Below are positions 27,329-34,374 of a DNA stretch of 64,000 nt, in pieces. Origin of the DNA: Pseudomonas sp. S31. GTDB lineage: Bacteria; Pseudomonadota; Gammaproteobacteria; Pseudomonadales; Pseudomonadaceae. The position numbers and the translations under genes are program-made. The stretch spans positions 62,001 to 126,000 of the forward strand of contig NZ_JACVVE010000006.1 of the NCBI RefSeq assembly GCF_016648105.1, in the 5' to 3' direction. Under the pieces are notes generated by a model. That model did not search any database and was not told the origin of the DNA. It saw nothing but the letters and a program-made list of their open reading frames with translations. How positions within the stretch are numbered: position 1 is the stretch's first letter; each line of letters opens with the position of its first letter.

Positions 27329-28348
27329 ATGTTCGCGCTGATGCAAAGCACCCGTACCCAGTCCCTGCACCTGTTCATCGACCCGAGCACAGGTCTGAAG
27401 GCCGTGGTGGCTATCCACAGCGAACACCTGGGGCCGGCGATGGGCGGCTGCCGCTACCTGCCTTACGCCGATGACGAAAGCGCCATGGCCGATGCCATTC
27501 GCCTGGCCCAGGGCATGAGCTTCAAGGCGGCGTTGGCTGGCTTGGCGCTGGGCGGCGGCAAGGCGGTGATCATGCGCAACCCGCATGTGGAGAACCGTGC
27601 CGCACTGTTCGAAGCCTTCGGGCGCTTCGTCGATACCCTGCAAGGCCGTTTCATCACTGCGGTCGACAGTGGCACCTCGACCCTGGACATGGACTGTATC
27701 GCCCAGTCCACGCCGCATGTCACCAGCACCACGGCCTCGGGCGACCCCTCGCCGCACGCGGCCATGGGTGTTTTCGCCGGGATTCGCGCCACGTCGATGG
27801 CGCGTCTGGGCAGCGATAACCTGGAAGGGCTGAGGGTGGCGGTGCAGGGCCTGGGCAATGTTGGCTATGCCCTCGCCGAGCAACTGCACGCGGCGGGTGC
27901 CGAGTTGTTGGTGAGCGACCTGGACCCAGGCCGTGTACGCCTGGCGGTGGAGCAGTTCGATGCGCGGCCGGTACCCAACGAAGCGTTGCTGAGCACGCCG
28001 TGCGATATCTTCGCCCCCTGTGGCGTGGGCCCGGTGCTCACCGGGCAGAGCGTGATGCAGCTACGCTGCGCGGCGGTGGCGGGAGCGGCGAACAACCAAC
28101 TGACCACGTTACAGGTGGCGGACCAGCTCGAAGCCCGAGGGATTCTGTATGCGCCTGACTATGTGATCAATGCCGGTGGGTTGATCTACGTGGCGCTGCG
28201 CCACCGAGGCGAAGAGCTGGGCACCATCACCGCGCACCTGGCGCGGATTCCTTCGCGGCTGACCGAGGTGTTCGCCCATGCCCAGGCGGAGAAGCGTTCG
28301 CCGGCCCGGGTGGCGCAGATGTTGGCGGAGCGGTTGTTGTATGGGTGA
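27329..28348 (+). CDS. Leucine/phenylalanine dehydrogenase (Glu/Leu/Phe/Val family)
   Basis: 339-residue NAD-dependent amino-acid dehydrogenase. The substrate end has GPAMGGCRYLPY, the catalytic region LGGGKAVIMRNP and the Rossmann loop VQGLGNVGYALAEQL, followed by VINAGGLIYVALR. Its length fits leucine or phenylalanine dehydrogenase. With hmgABC just upstream, an aromatic or branched-chain role is plausible. ATG 27329 directly follows an in-frame TTG; AGGGGGAG lies about eight bases upstream. Confidence 0.88.
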   Translation: MFALMQSTRTQSLHLFIDPSTGLKAVVAIHSEHLGPAMGGCRYLPYADDESAMADAIRLAQGMSFKAALAGLALGGGKAVIMRNPHVENRAALFEAFGRFVDTLQGRFITAVDSGTSTLDMDCIAQSTPHVTSTTASGDPSPHAAMGVFAGIRATSMARLGSDNLEGLRVAVQGLGNVGYALAEQLHAAGAELLVSDLDPGRVRLAVEQFDARPVPNEALLSTPCDIFAPCGVGPVLTGQSVMQLRCAAVAGAANNQLTTLQVADQLEARGILYAPDYVINAGGLIYVALRHRGEELGTITAHLARIPSRLTEVFAHAQAEKRSPARVAQMLAERLLYG

Positions 28349-28402
28349 CCGGGAACGGTGTCGCCTGTACTGGCCTGTTCACCGGCAAATACACCGTTGG
28401 CT

Positions 28403-28666
28403 TTATTCCGCCGCCGCCCCATCGAGCAATTCGGCCAGCGCGTCCGGCTGGCTCTTGAACGCACGCGCAAACACATCGCGGTTCTTGGCCATGTAGATAC
28501 CCGCTTCCTCGACCTGCTGCTCGGTCAGCGAAGGTACTGCCTTGTGCAGCACTTCGGCCAGGCGCTCGGCCAGTTCGAGCATCTTGTCATGACGATCTGC
28601 TTCGGCCTTATCCATGAACAAGCGCTCCGGGTCGCGGCTGCTGCGGTACACCACTTCGACGGCCAT
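28403..28666 (-). CDS. yebG: YebG-family DNA-damage-inducible protein
   Basis: 87 residues starting MAVEVVYRSSRDPERLFMDK, with EADRHDKMLELAERLAEVLH and YMAKNRDVFARAF, typical of YebG. It is an SOS gene of unclear biochemical role. A near-perfect LexA box lies 42 bases upstream of its start. Confidence 0.92.
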   Translation of the reverse strand: MAVEVVYRSSRDPERLFMDKAEADRHDKMLELAERLAEVLHKAVPSLTEQQVEEAGIYMAKNRDVFARAFKSQPDALAELLDGAAAE

Positions 28667-28707
28667 TCATCACCTCTATGCCTTTTTGCTGGTTGGTACG
28701 ACAAATA

Positions 28708-28723
28708 CTGTATGCGTATACAG
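28708..28723 (-). promoter_or_regulatory. LexA (SOS) box of yebG
   Basis: ctgtatgcgtatacag fits CTGT-N8-ACAG exactly, and the flanks extend it to a near-perfect 20-base palindrome. It lies directly upstream of yebG. Confidence 0.9.
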
Positions 28724-28886
28724 TAATGGCATTTGCCACCTTTGCGCAACCACAAAAGCGTAGCCCAGCGGTGCCTTGCGGCAATCGGTCGCCTTCCAAG
28801 TCAGGGGCCTGGCCCTTTAACTGCATGGCAAAAGCGTCACAGCCGTGGCGCACACTCCTTCATGTCGTATCGGGGAATCGGACATC

Positions 28887-29357
28887 GTGAACATCAAATG
28901 GGCTGAAAAGCTGCGCAAGGGCCTGCATGGCTCGGCGGACTCGCTGGGCAATCTGTGCGTGGAGGCGTTCCACTACCTGGCATTGTTCGGCATCGGCGCG
29001 ATCACCGCCTACGCGGCGGTGGAGACCTTCCTGGACATGCTGGGCAAGGGTGGGATCAGTGTCGATGACATCCTGCTGCTGTTCATCTACCTGGAGCTGG
29101 GTGCGATGGTGGGCATCTACTTCAAGACCAACCACATGCCGATCCGCTTCCTGCTGTATGTGGCGATCACCGCGCTGACGCGCCTGCTGATCGGCGACGT
29201 ATCGCACCACAAGGCGCCGGACGAAGGCCTGCTCTATCTGTGCGGGGGTATCCTGCTGCTGGCGTTCTCGATCCTGGTGGTGCGCTATGCCTCGTACCGC
29301 TACCCCTCGACCAAGGTGCTGGACGCCAACGGCAAGGAAATCGACGAAGGCAAGTGA
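28887..29357 (+). CDS. psiE: PsiE-family membrane protein
   Basis: 156 residues with four hydrophobic segments: LALFGIGAITAYAAVETFL, ILLLFIYLELGAMVGIYF, FLLYVAITALTRLLIG and LYLCGGILLLAFSILVVRY. Block PIRFLLYVAITALTRLLIGD and the DVSHHK loop are family features. In E. coli PsiE is phosphate-starvation induced. The GTG at 28887 (MNIKWAEKLRKG) is preferred over 28845. It ends two bases from the next, opposite gene. Confidence 0.85.
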   Translation: MNIKWAEKLRKGLHGSADSLGNLCVEAFHYLALFGIGAITAYAAVETFLDMLGKGGISVDDILLLFIYLELGAMVGIYFKTNHMPIRFLLYVAITALTRLLIGDVSHHKAPDEGLLYLCGGILLLAFSILVVRYASYRYPSTKVLDANGKEIDEGK

Positions 29358-29359
29358 CC

Positions 29360-29662
29360 TCAGTTGGCCATGCCCAGCGCCGAGAACGGCTGCGCTTCCT
29401 GGCGGCTGTCGCGGGTCAGGGCGGCCAGTACCTGCAAGGGGTTCTGGCCAAGCTCGATGGCCAGGCCCAGGCGGATGCTGTCGATCACCCGTTGCAGGCG
29501 CACCGGGTCGTTGCGCTGGGCCTGGCTGATCAGGCGCTTGGCAACCACGCCAGCGTCGTCGGAGAGGGTCAGCATGATGCTCCCGTCCAGGCGTTCGATG
29601 CTCAGGTTCACACGGTATTCCGGGGCGAAGGCGTCGCTGATCTGGTCGAATGGATTGTGCAT
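29360..29662 (-). CDS. DUF3509-type protein
   Basis: About 100 residues: MHNPFDQISDAFAPEYRVNL, LDGSIMLTLSDDAGVVAKRL and LQRVIDSIRLGLAIE. It resembles the Pseudomonas-restricted DUF3509 family. Function is unknown. The start could be 29662 or 29677; neither has a clear ribosome site. Confidence 0.7.
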   Translation of the reverse strand: MHNPFDQISDAFAPEYRVNLSIERLDGSIMLTLSDDAGVVAKRLISQAQRNDPVRLQRVIDSIRLGLAIELGQNPLQVLAALTRDSRQEAQPFSALGMAN

Positions 29663-29744
29663 GGTCGAAATCTGCAAATGAATGACTGCAGGAATTGACT
29701 GGGCAATCGACAGGTTGGTTCAGCCCCGTTGATCGCTGCAAACG

Positions 29745-29770
29745 AAAACGCCCGGCACAAGGCCGGGCGT
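29745..29770 (-). terminator. Rho-independent terminator of the HPF gene
   Basis: A 9-bp stem, acgcccggc with gccgggcgt (29748-29756, 29762-29770), has a 5-base loop and, on the minus strand, the U-rich run ttttcgttt. It follows the HPF stop by about 15 bases. Confidence 0.8.
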
Positions 29771-29784
29771 CGTGGGGCTGGCGG

Positions 29785-30132
29785 TCAGGCCTCCGGGTCG
29801 CTGATCTCCAGGGCGCCGCGCTTGCTGCGCAGCTTGCCGTAGAAGTGTTCCAGGGCGTTGTTCAGCTTGCTGGCGGCGCCGTCGACGGCCTGGTCCAGCG
29901 AGCCTGCGGTATGGGTGACGGAAATCGGCTGGTGGCCTTTGGGGCGAGCTTCGATCTGGCAGCGTTTGTCATGCGGGCCGGGCTTGGCGCCGTTCTCGTC
30001 GCGCAAATGCACCTCAAGGCGGGTGAGGCTGTCGTCATAGCGCTCGAGTGTGCTTTCCAGCGTTGCGCGGACCCACTCGTTGAGCCGGATGTTGCCTTCG
30101 ATATGGTTGCTGCTGTTGACCTGGATTTGCAT
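29785..30132 (-). CDS. Short HPF/RaiA-family ribosome-associated protein
   Basis: 115 residues of the sigma-54 modulation/HPF family: MQIQVNSSNHIEGNIRL, LTRLEVHLRDENGAKPGPHD, KRCQIEARP and LDQAVDGAASKLNNALEH. Such proteins bind the small ribosomal subunit and promote hibernation. It is probably a second paralog beside the HPF of the rpoN locus. A terminator follows it. Confidence 0.85.
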   Translation of the reverse strand: MQIQVNSSNHIEGNIRLNEWVRATLESTLERYDDSLTRLEVHLRDENGAKPGPHDKRCQIEARPKGHQPISVTHTAGSLDQAVDGAASKLNNALEHFYGKLRSKRGALEISDPEA

Positions 30133-30316
30133 GATTCAATCCTTATTCAGCTTGCTCGCATGGAGGCGCGCCTAGGCCCTTGAAGGCCCTGATGTTTCTG
30201 CGCCTCTTGACTCTAAGGTCAGGCAACGGCGAAGCGAATTCAAGCCCCTTGTGAAAATAAATTTCCTGTTGCAAATAGGCCATTGCAGACCTTTGATGCC
30301 TATGGGCTTTGCTTGT

Positions 30317-30335
30317 GAGAATTCAAATCATTATT
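30317..30335 (+). promoter_or_regulatory. Candidate Fur box for the PepSY/FecIR operon
   Basis: gagaattcaaatcattatt matches 14 of 19 positions of the Fur consensus and lies 30 bases before the DUF3649 start, the first gene of an iron-related operon. Confidence 0.6.
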
Positions 30336-30365
30336 ATTAGGGCCCGATTTTTCGCGAACCCCGCC

Positions 30366-30668
30366 ATGAAAAGCAAAGCCGGCCCTTCACTGAGCTACCG
30401 CCTGGGCGTCACCTCACGCAGCCTGGCCGCTTTGCTCGGCGGCTACCTGCTGGCGTCCATGGCCAGTATCGCCATCACGTTGCTGGCACCGATGACCCGG
30501 GTGGACGCGACCATGACCGGCATGATGCTGTCGTTCGTGTTCTACCTGCTAGCCTTCATCTGGTGCTTCGCCTGCCGCAGTGCCTGGCGCGCCTGGCTTG
30601 GCGTGCTGCTGCCGAGCCTGCTGCTGGCGTTGGTCAACGGGTTCGCCTACTGGATGAAGACACCATGA
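30366..30668 (+). CDS. DUF3649 small membrane protein
   Basis: 100 residues with about three hydrophobic segments: SLAALLGGYLLASMASIAIT, MMLSFVFYLLAFIWCFACR and AWLGVLLPSLLLALVNG. DUF3649 genes usually accompany PepSY proteins and siderophore receptors. The stop overlaps the next ATG as ATGA. The ATG at 30366 has a weak ribosome site; an upstream start at 30309 would lie inside the Fur-like box. Confidence 0.85.
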   Translation: MKSKAGPSLSYRLGVTSRSLAALLGGYLLASMASIAITLLAPMTRVDATMTGMMLSFVFYLLAFIWCFACRSAWRAWLGVLLPSLLLALVNGFAYWMKTP

Positions 30669-32239
30669 AGGAAGGCTTCCGTCAGGCCATGGCCTGGTTG
30701 CATACCTGGACCGGCTTGATCTTCGGCTGGCTGTTGTTCGCCATCTTCCTGACCGGCACGCTGTCGTATTTCAAGGATGAGGTGAATCACTGGACCCACC
30801 CGGAAATCCGCCGCCATGCGCTCGACCCGCAGGCCAGCCTGGGCCTGGCCCAAGGCTACCTCGAACGCAACGCGGGGCACTCCGAGAGCTGGATGATCCA
30901 GTTGCCCAACGAGCGTGAAGCCGCGATCAGCGTGGGCTGGCGCGACCCCAACGGTGGCCGCCGTGGGTTCGTCCAGAAGTCGCTCGACGCTGCCACCGGC
31001 GAGCCCGTCGAGGCGCGCGAAAGCCGTGGCGGCGAATTCTTCTACCGCTTCCATTTCCAGCTGGAGATGCCGCACCCGTGGGGCCGCTGGCTGTCGACCT
31101 TCTGCGCCTTCATCATGCTGCTCGGCCTGGTCACCGGCATCATCACCCACAAGAAGATCTTCAAGGAGTTCTTCACCTTCCGCCCAGGCAAGGGCCAGCG
31201 TTCCTGGCTGGATGGCCACAATGCCATCGGCGTGCTGGTGCTGCCGTTCCACCTGATGATCAGCTACAGCAGCCTGGTGCTGTTCATGTACATGGTCATG
31301 CCGGCCAGCATCATGGCCAGCTACGACGGCAACCCCAACGGTTACTTCGCCGAGTTGTTCGGCCGCGACGAAGCGCCCAAGCTGGCCAACGTCGCCACGC
31401 CGCTGGTCCCGCTGGGCGGTCTGTATGCCCAGGTCCAGGCGCAGGCGCCAGGGGCGCGCATGGGTTACATCCAGGTGCAGAACCCGGGGGATCGCAATGC
31501 CCGGGTCACTTTCACCCAGTCCGCCGCCGACCACGTGCCCTATCGGCGCAGCGCCAACTGGACGTTCGACGGCGCCAGCGGTTCGATGCTCGGCCAGGGC
31601 GTGCCGGAAAGCGCGACGATGCTCACCGGCTTCAGCTTCGCTGGCCTGCACATGGGCAGCTACGCGGGGCCTTGGTTGCGCTGGCTGTACTTTGCCTTCG
31701 GCCTGGCCGGCACTGCGGTGATCGGCACCGGCCTGGTGATGTGGCTGGGCAAGCGCCAGCTCAAGCATGCCAAGAGCGAGCGCCTGCCGGGCGAGCTGCG
31801 CCTGGTCGAGGTGCTCAACATCGCGAGCATGAGCGGGCTGCTGCTGGGCGTCGCCGCGTTCTTCTGGGCCAACCGGCTGCTGCCGAGCGGGTTGGCGGGG
31901 CGTGCCGACTGGGAGGTCAACCTGTTCTTCCTGGCCTGGGCGTTGTCGTTGCTGCATGCCGCCCTGCGCCCGGGCCGCCGCGCCTGGGGCGAGCAACTGG
32001 CGCTCGGGGCGCTGGCCTTTGCCGCGCTGCCCGTGCTCAACGGGCTGGTCACCGGGCAGGGTCTGAACCACTCGCTGCCGGCAGGCGACTGGGCCATGGC
32101 CGGTTTCGACCTGACCGCATTGGCTGCCGGGGCGTTCCTCGCCTGGGCCGCCAGCAAGATGCTGCGCGCGCCCACGGTGTCTGCCAAACGCCCGCCGCGC
32201 GCAGCCCGTGTGGCCGCTGAAACGGTCGAGGTGAAATGA
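30665..32239 (+). CDS. PepSY-associated TM protein (FoxB-like)
   Basis: 524-residue inner-membrane protein of the PepSY_TM type, thought to reduce or help release iron from siderophores. The first helix is TWTGLIFGWLLFAIFLTGTL, followed by a PepSY-like periplasmic part (SWMIQLPNEREAAISVGWRD). The conserved histidine helices include FRFHFQ-like YRFHFQLEMPHPWGRW, GLVTGIITHKKIF and DGHNAIGVLVLPFHLMISYS. Several helices near the C-terminus complete it. It is translationally coupled on both sides (ATGA overlaps) to DUF3649 and DUF3325. Confidence 0.9.
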   Translation: MKEGFRQAMAWLHTWTGLIFGWLLFAIFLTGTLSYFKDEVNHWTHPEIRRHALDPQASLGLAQGYLERNAGHSESWMIQLPNEREAAISVGWRDPNGGRRGFVQKSLDAATGEPVEARESRGGEFFYRFHFQLEMPHPWGRWLSTFCAFIMLLGLVTGIITHKKIFKEFFTFRPGKGQRSWLDGHNAIGVLVLPFHLMISYSSLVLFMYMVMPASIMASYDGNPNGYFAELFGRDEAPKLANVATPLVPLGGLYAQVQAQAPGARMGYIQVQNPGDRNARVTFTQSAADHVPYRRSANWTFDGASGSMLGQGVPESATMLTGFSFAGLHMGSYAGPWLRWLYFAFGLAGTAVIGTGLVMWLGKRQLKHAKSERLPGELRLVEVLNIASMSGLLLGVAAFFWANRLLPSGLAGRADWEVNLFFLAWALSLLHAALRPGRRAWGEQLALGALAFAALPVLNGLVTGQGLNHSLPAGDWAMAGFDLTALAAGAFLAWAASKMLRAPTVSAKRPPRAARVAAETVEVK

Positions 32240-32565
32240 TGCTGAGCGTCGCCTTGATCGGCTATGCGGGTTTCGCTGCCCTGTGCCTGGCCATGGAAAA
32301 ACACGCCGCCGAACTGCTCGGGCGCAAGCCGGGTCATGCCGTTCTGCGCGGGTTGCGCATTGGAGGCTGGGTGTTGTTGGTGCTGGCGCTGGTACTGTCG
32401 GTGCAGGTGCGTGGCTGGGCCCACGGCCTGGTGGAGTGGATCGCGGTGTTGATGGCCGGCGTCGCCCTCTGGGTGTTCGGCCTGCCGTATCAGCCTCGGT
32501 TACTGCTGGGCCTGGCCGCTGCCAGCCTGGTGCTGGGGCCGGTGCTGGCGGTAGTGGGCGTATAG
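32236..32565 (+). CDS. DUF3325 membrane protein
   Basis: 109 residues, four hydrophobic segments, starting MMLSVALIGYAGFAALCLAM, with EKHAAELLGRKPG between the first two helices. DUF3325 proteins accompany PepSY and siderophore-receptor genes. The start overlaps the PepSY stop by four bases. Function is unknown. Confidence 0.85.
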   Translation: MMLSVALIGYAGFAALCLAMEKHAAELLGRKPGHAVLRGLRIGGWVLLVLALVLSVQVRGWAHGLVEWIAVLMAGVALWVFGLPYQPRLLLGLAAASLVLGPVLAVVGV

Positions 32566-32568
32566 CGA

Positions 32569-33144
32569 GTGAGCGAGCCGGGCCACATCGCCGAGCCTGA
32601 CGCCGACAACGCCAGCGGGCGCGCACGTTTTCTCCAGGTATTCCTGGCCCAGCGAGCGCGCATGGAGGCTCTGGTCAGCCGCCGGGTCGGTTGCCGGGCC
32701 ACCGCCTCGGACTTGGTCCAGGAGTTGTTCCTGCGCTTCTGGCGGCGCCCCGAGGTCAAGGTCGAGGCGCTGGAGACCTACTTGTTGCGCTGTGCGGGCA
32801 ACCTGGCCATCGACCACCTGCGCAGCGAAGGCAGCCGCGAGCGCCTGGCCGAAGCGAGCTTGAGCATGGCGGATGGCGAAGCGCCCGGGGCGCCGGAGCA
32901 CGCCCTGGAGGTCGACCATGACCTGCAATGCATCGAGGCGGCGCTGCTTGCCCTGCCTGAACGCACCCGGCAGATCTTTCTGCTCAACCGCGTGCATGGC
33001 TGCAAGTATGGTGAGATCGCCAAGGCCATGCAGCTGTCCCAGAGCGCGGTAGAAAAGCATATGATGCGCGCCCTCGAAGCGTGCAAGGCGAGTGTCGCCG
33101 AGCCCGCCATGCCAGTACGCGGGCCAGGGAGCGCCAGACGATGA
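32569..33144 (+). CDS. FecI-type ECF sigma factor (second)
   Basis: 191 residues. Region 2 is CRATASDLVQELFLRFWRRP with AGNLAIDHLRSE; region 4 is ALPERTRQIFLLNRVHGCKY followed by GEIAKAMQLSQSAVEKHMMR. It starts with a GTG three bases after the DUF3325 stop and overlaps the FecR start by four bases. The following receptor gene at 34375 is the likely target. Confidence 0.92.
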   Translation: MSEPGHIAEPDADNASGRARFLQVFLAQRARMEALVSRRVGCRATASDLVQELFLRFWRRPEVKVEALETYLLRCAGNLAIDHLRSEGSRERLAEASLSMADGEAPGAPEHALEVDHDLQCIEAALLALPERTRQIFLLNRVHGCKYGEIAKAMQLSQSAVEKHMMRALEACKASVAEPAMPVRGPGSARR

Positions 33145-34124
33145 ACCGCCAGCATGCCACTCACACCGACCCGTCCCAGGCAGCCCTGCACTGGCTGAGC
33201 CGGATCAACGAGCAGCCCGAGCAGGTGCACAGTGCGGCGTTCAAGCGCTGGTTGCTGGCCGACCCGGCGCACCGGCAGGCCTATGCCGAGGCCCAGGCAC
33301 TGTGGCAGCGCAGCGCCGCGCCAGCGGCGCGCCTGGCCGAGCAGGAGCACGACAGCCTGCGCCCGTACCTCGAGGCCATGGCCCGGGCGCCGGCCAGGCG
33401 CACCTGGCGCCGGCACGCCGGGGCGCTGGCGGCCGCTGCCTGCCTGGTGCTGGCCGTGGGCACAGGTGCGGGTTGGCACCCGGGGTTCTGGTGGCAAGAC
33501 CTGCAAGCCGACTACAGCAGCAGCGATGCTCCGCGCCAACTCACCCTGGCCGATGCCTCGCAGGTGACCCTGGATGCCGGCAGCGCCATCGCCGTCGACT
33601 TCGAGCATGGCCAGCGCCGAGTGCGCTTGCTGCGCGGTGCCGCCTTCTTCCAGGTGACCCATACCGGCGCGCCGTTCGTGGTGGCGGCGGGCGAGGGCGA
33701 GGTGCGGGTGCTCGGTACCCAGTTCGAAGTGCGCGAGCAGGGCGCAGGCACCCAGGTCACGGTCCGCAGCGGACGGGTAGGGGTGACGCCAGCCAAGGGG
33801 CAGGTCATGCGTGAGCTCGTGGCGGATCAGCAGGTGGCTTACACACAGGGCTCGGCGGGAGACATCCAGCCCGTCGACAGCGCCAGCCGACTGGCCTGGC
33901 GCCAGGGCTGGCTCAATTACTATCAAGTGCCCCTGGCCCAGGTGATCGAGGACCTGCAGCGCTACTACCCTGGGCGGATCATGCTGCTCGACGGCGAATT
34001 GGGGCAGCGCAGGGTCAGTGGCAGCTTCCCGACTGCCGAGCCGCTGCAGGCGCTCGATTCATTGGGCCAGGTGTTGGGGTTCTCGCGGCATACGGTGCTG
34101 GGGCGCTTCACCGTTGTGCGGTAG
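33141..34124 (+). CDS. FecR-family regulator (second)
   Basis: 327 residues. The cytoplasmic DUF4880 part is ALHWLSRINEQPEQVHSAAF then KRWLLADPAHRQAYAEAQ. A hydrophobic segment follows (AGALAAAACLVLAVGTGAG). The periplasmic FecR domain has LTLADASQVTLDAGSAIAV and VRVLGTQFEVRE, and the STN-like tail is RVSGSFPTAEPLQALDSLG. It is coupled to the upstream sigma gene by an ATGA overlap. Confidence 0.92.
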   Translation: MNRQHATHTDPSQAALHWLSRINEQPEQVHSAAFKRWLLADPAHRQAYAEAQALWQRSAAPAARLAEQEHDSLRPYLEAMARAPARRTWRRHAGALAAAACLVLAVGTGAGWHPGFWWQDLQADYSSSDAPRQLTLADASQVTLDAGSAIAVDFEHGQRRVRLLRGAAFFQVTHTGAPFVVAAGEGEVRVLGTQFEVREQGAGTQVTVRSGRVGVTPAKGQVMRELVADQQVAYTQGSAGDIQPVDSASRLAWRQGWLNYYQVPLAQVIEDLQRYYPGRIMLLDGELGQRRVSGSFPTAEPLQALDSLGQVLGFSRHTVLGRFTVVR

Positions 34125-34374
34125 GGGGTGGGATTTGGATTGGGGGCATCGGGTGTTCGCCGGTGATGATGGGGCGCCGATGAGATCGCGCGGGCGGCGC
34201 TCGATATTCGCACCGCCGCAAATCCCGTGGCACACGCCCCGTCAAACCAAACCCAAATAACCCTGAACATCCAACTTTTTTCCATAACCCGGTGAGGTAA
34301 CCGCACGCGGCATCCGTGTAGTAGGTGAAAGTGCGATTCATTCGCAGCTATAACCCTCTCACAGGTCAGCGTCC
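34125..34374. other. Intergenic region between fecR and siderophore receptor
   Basis: 250 bases without a credible gene. A 5-bp inverted repeat (tgcga-ttcat-tcgca, 34332-34346) lies 28 bases before the receptor ATG. No Fur box is seen. It should hold the ECF-sigma promoter of the receptor gene, which I cannot place by eye. Confidence 0.4.
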
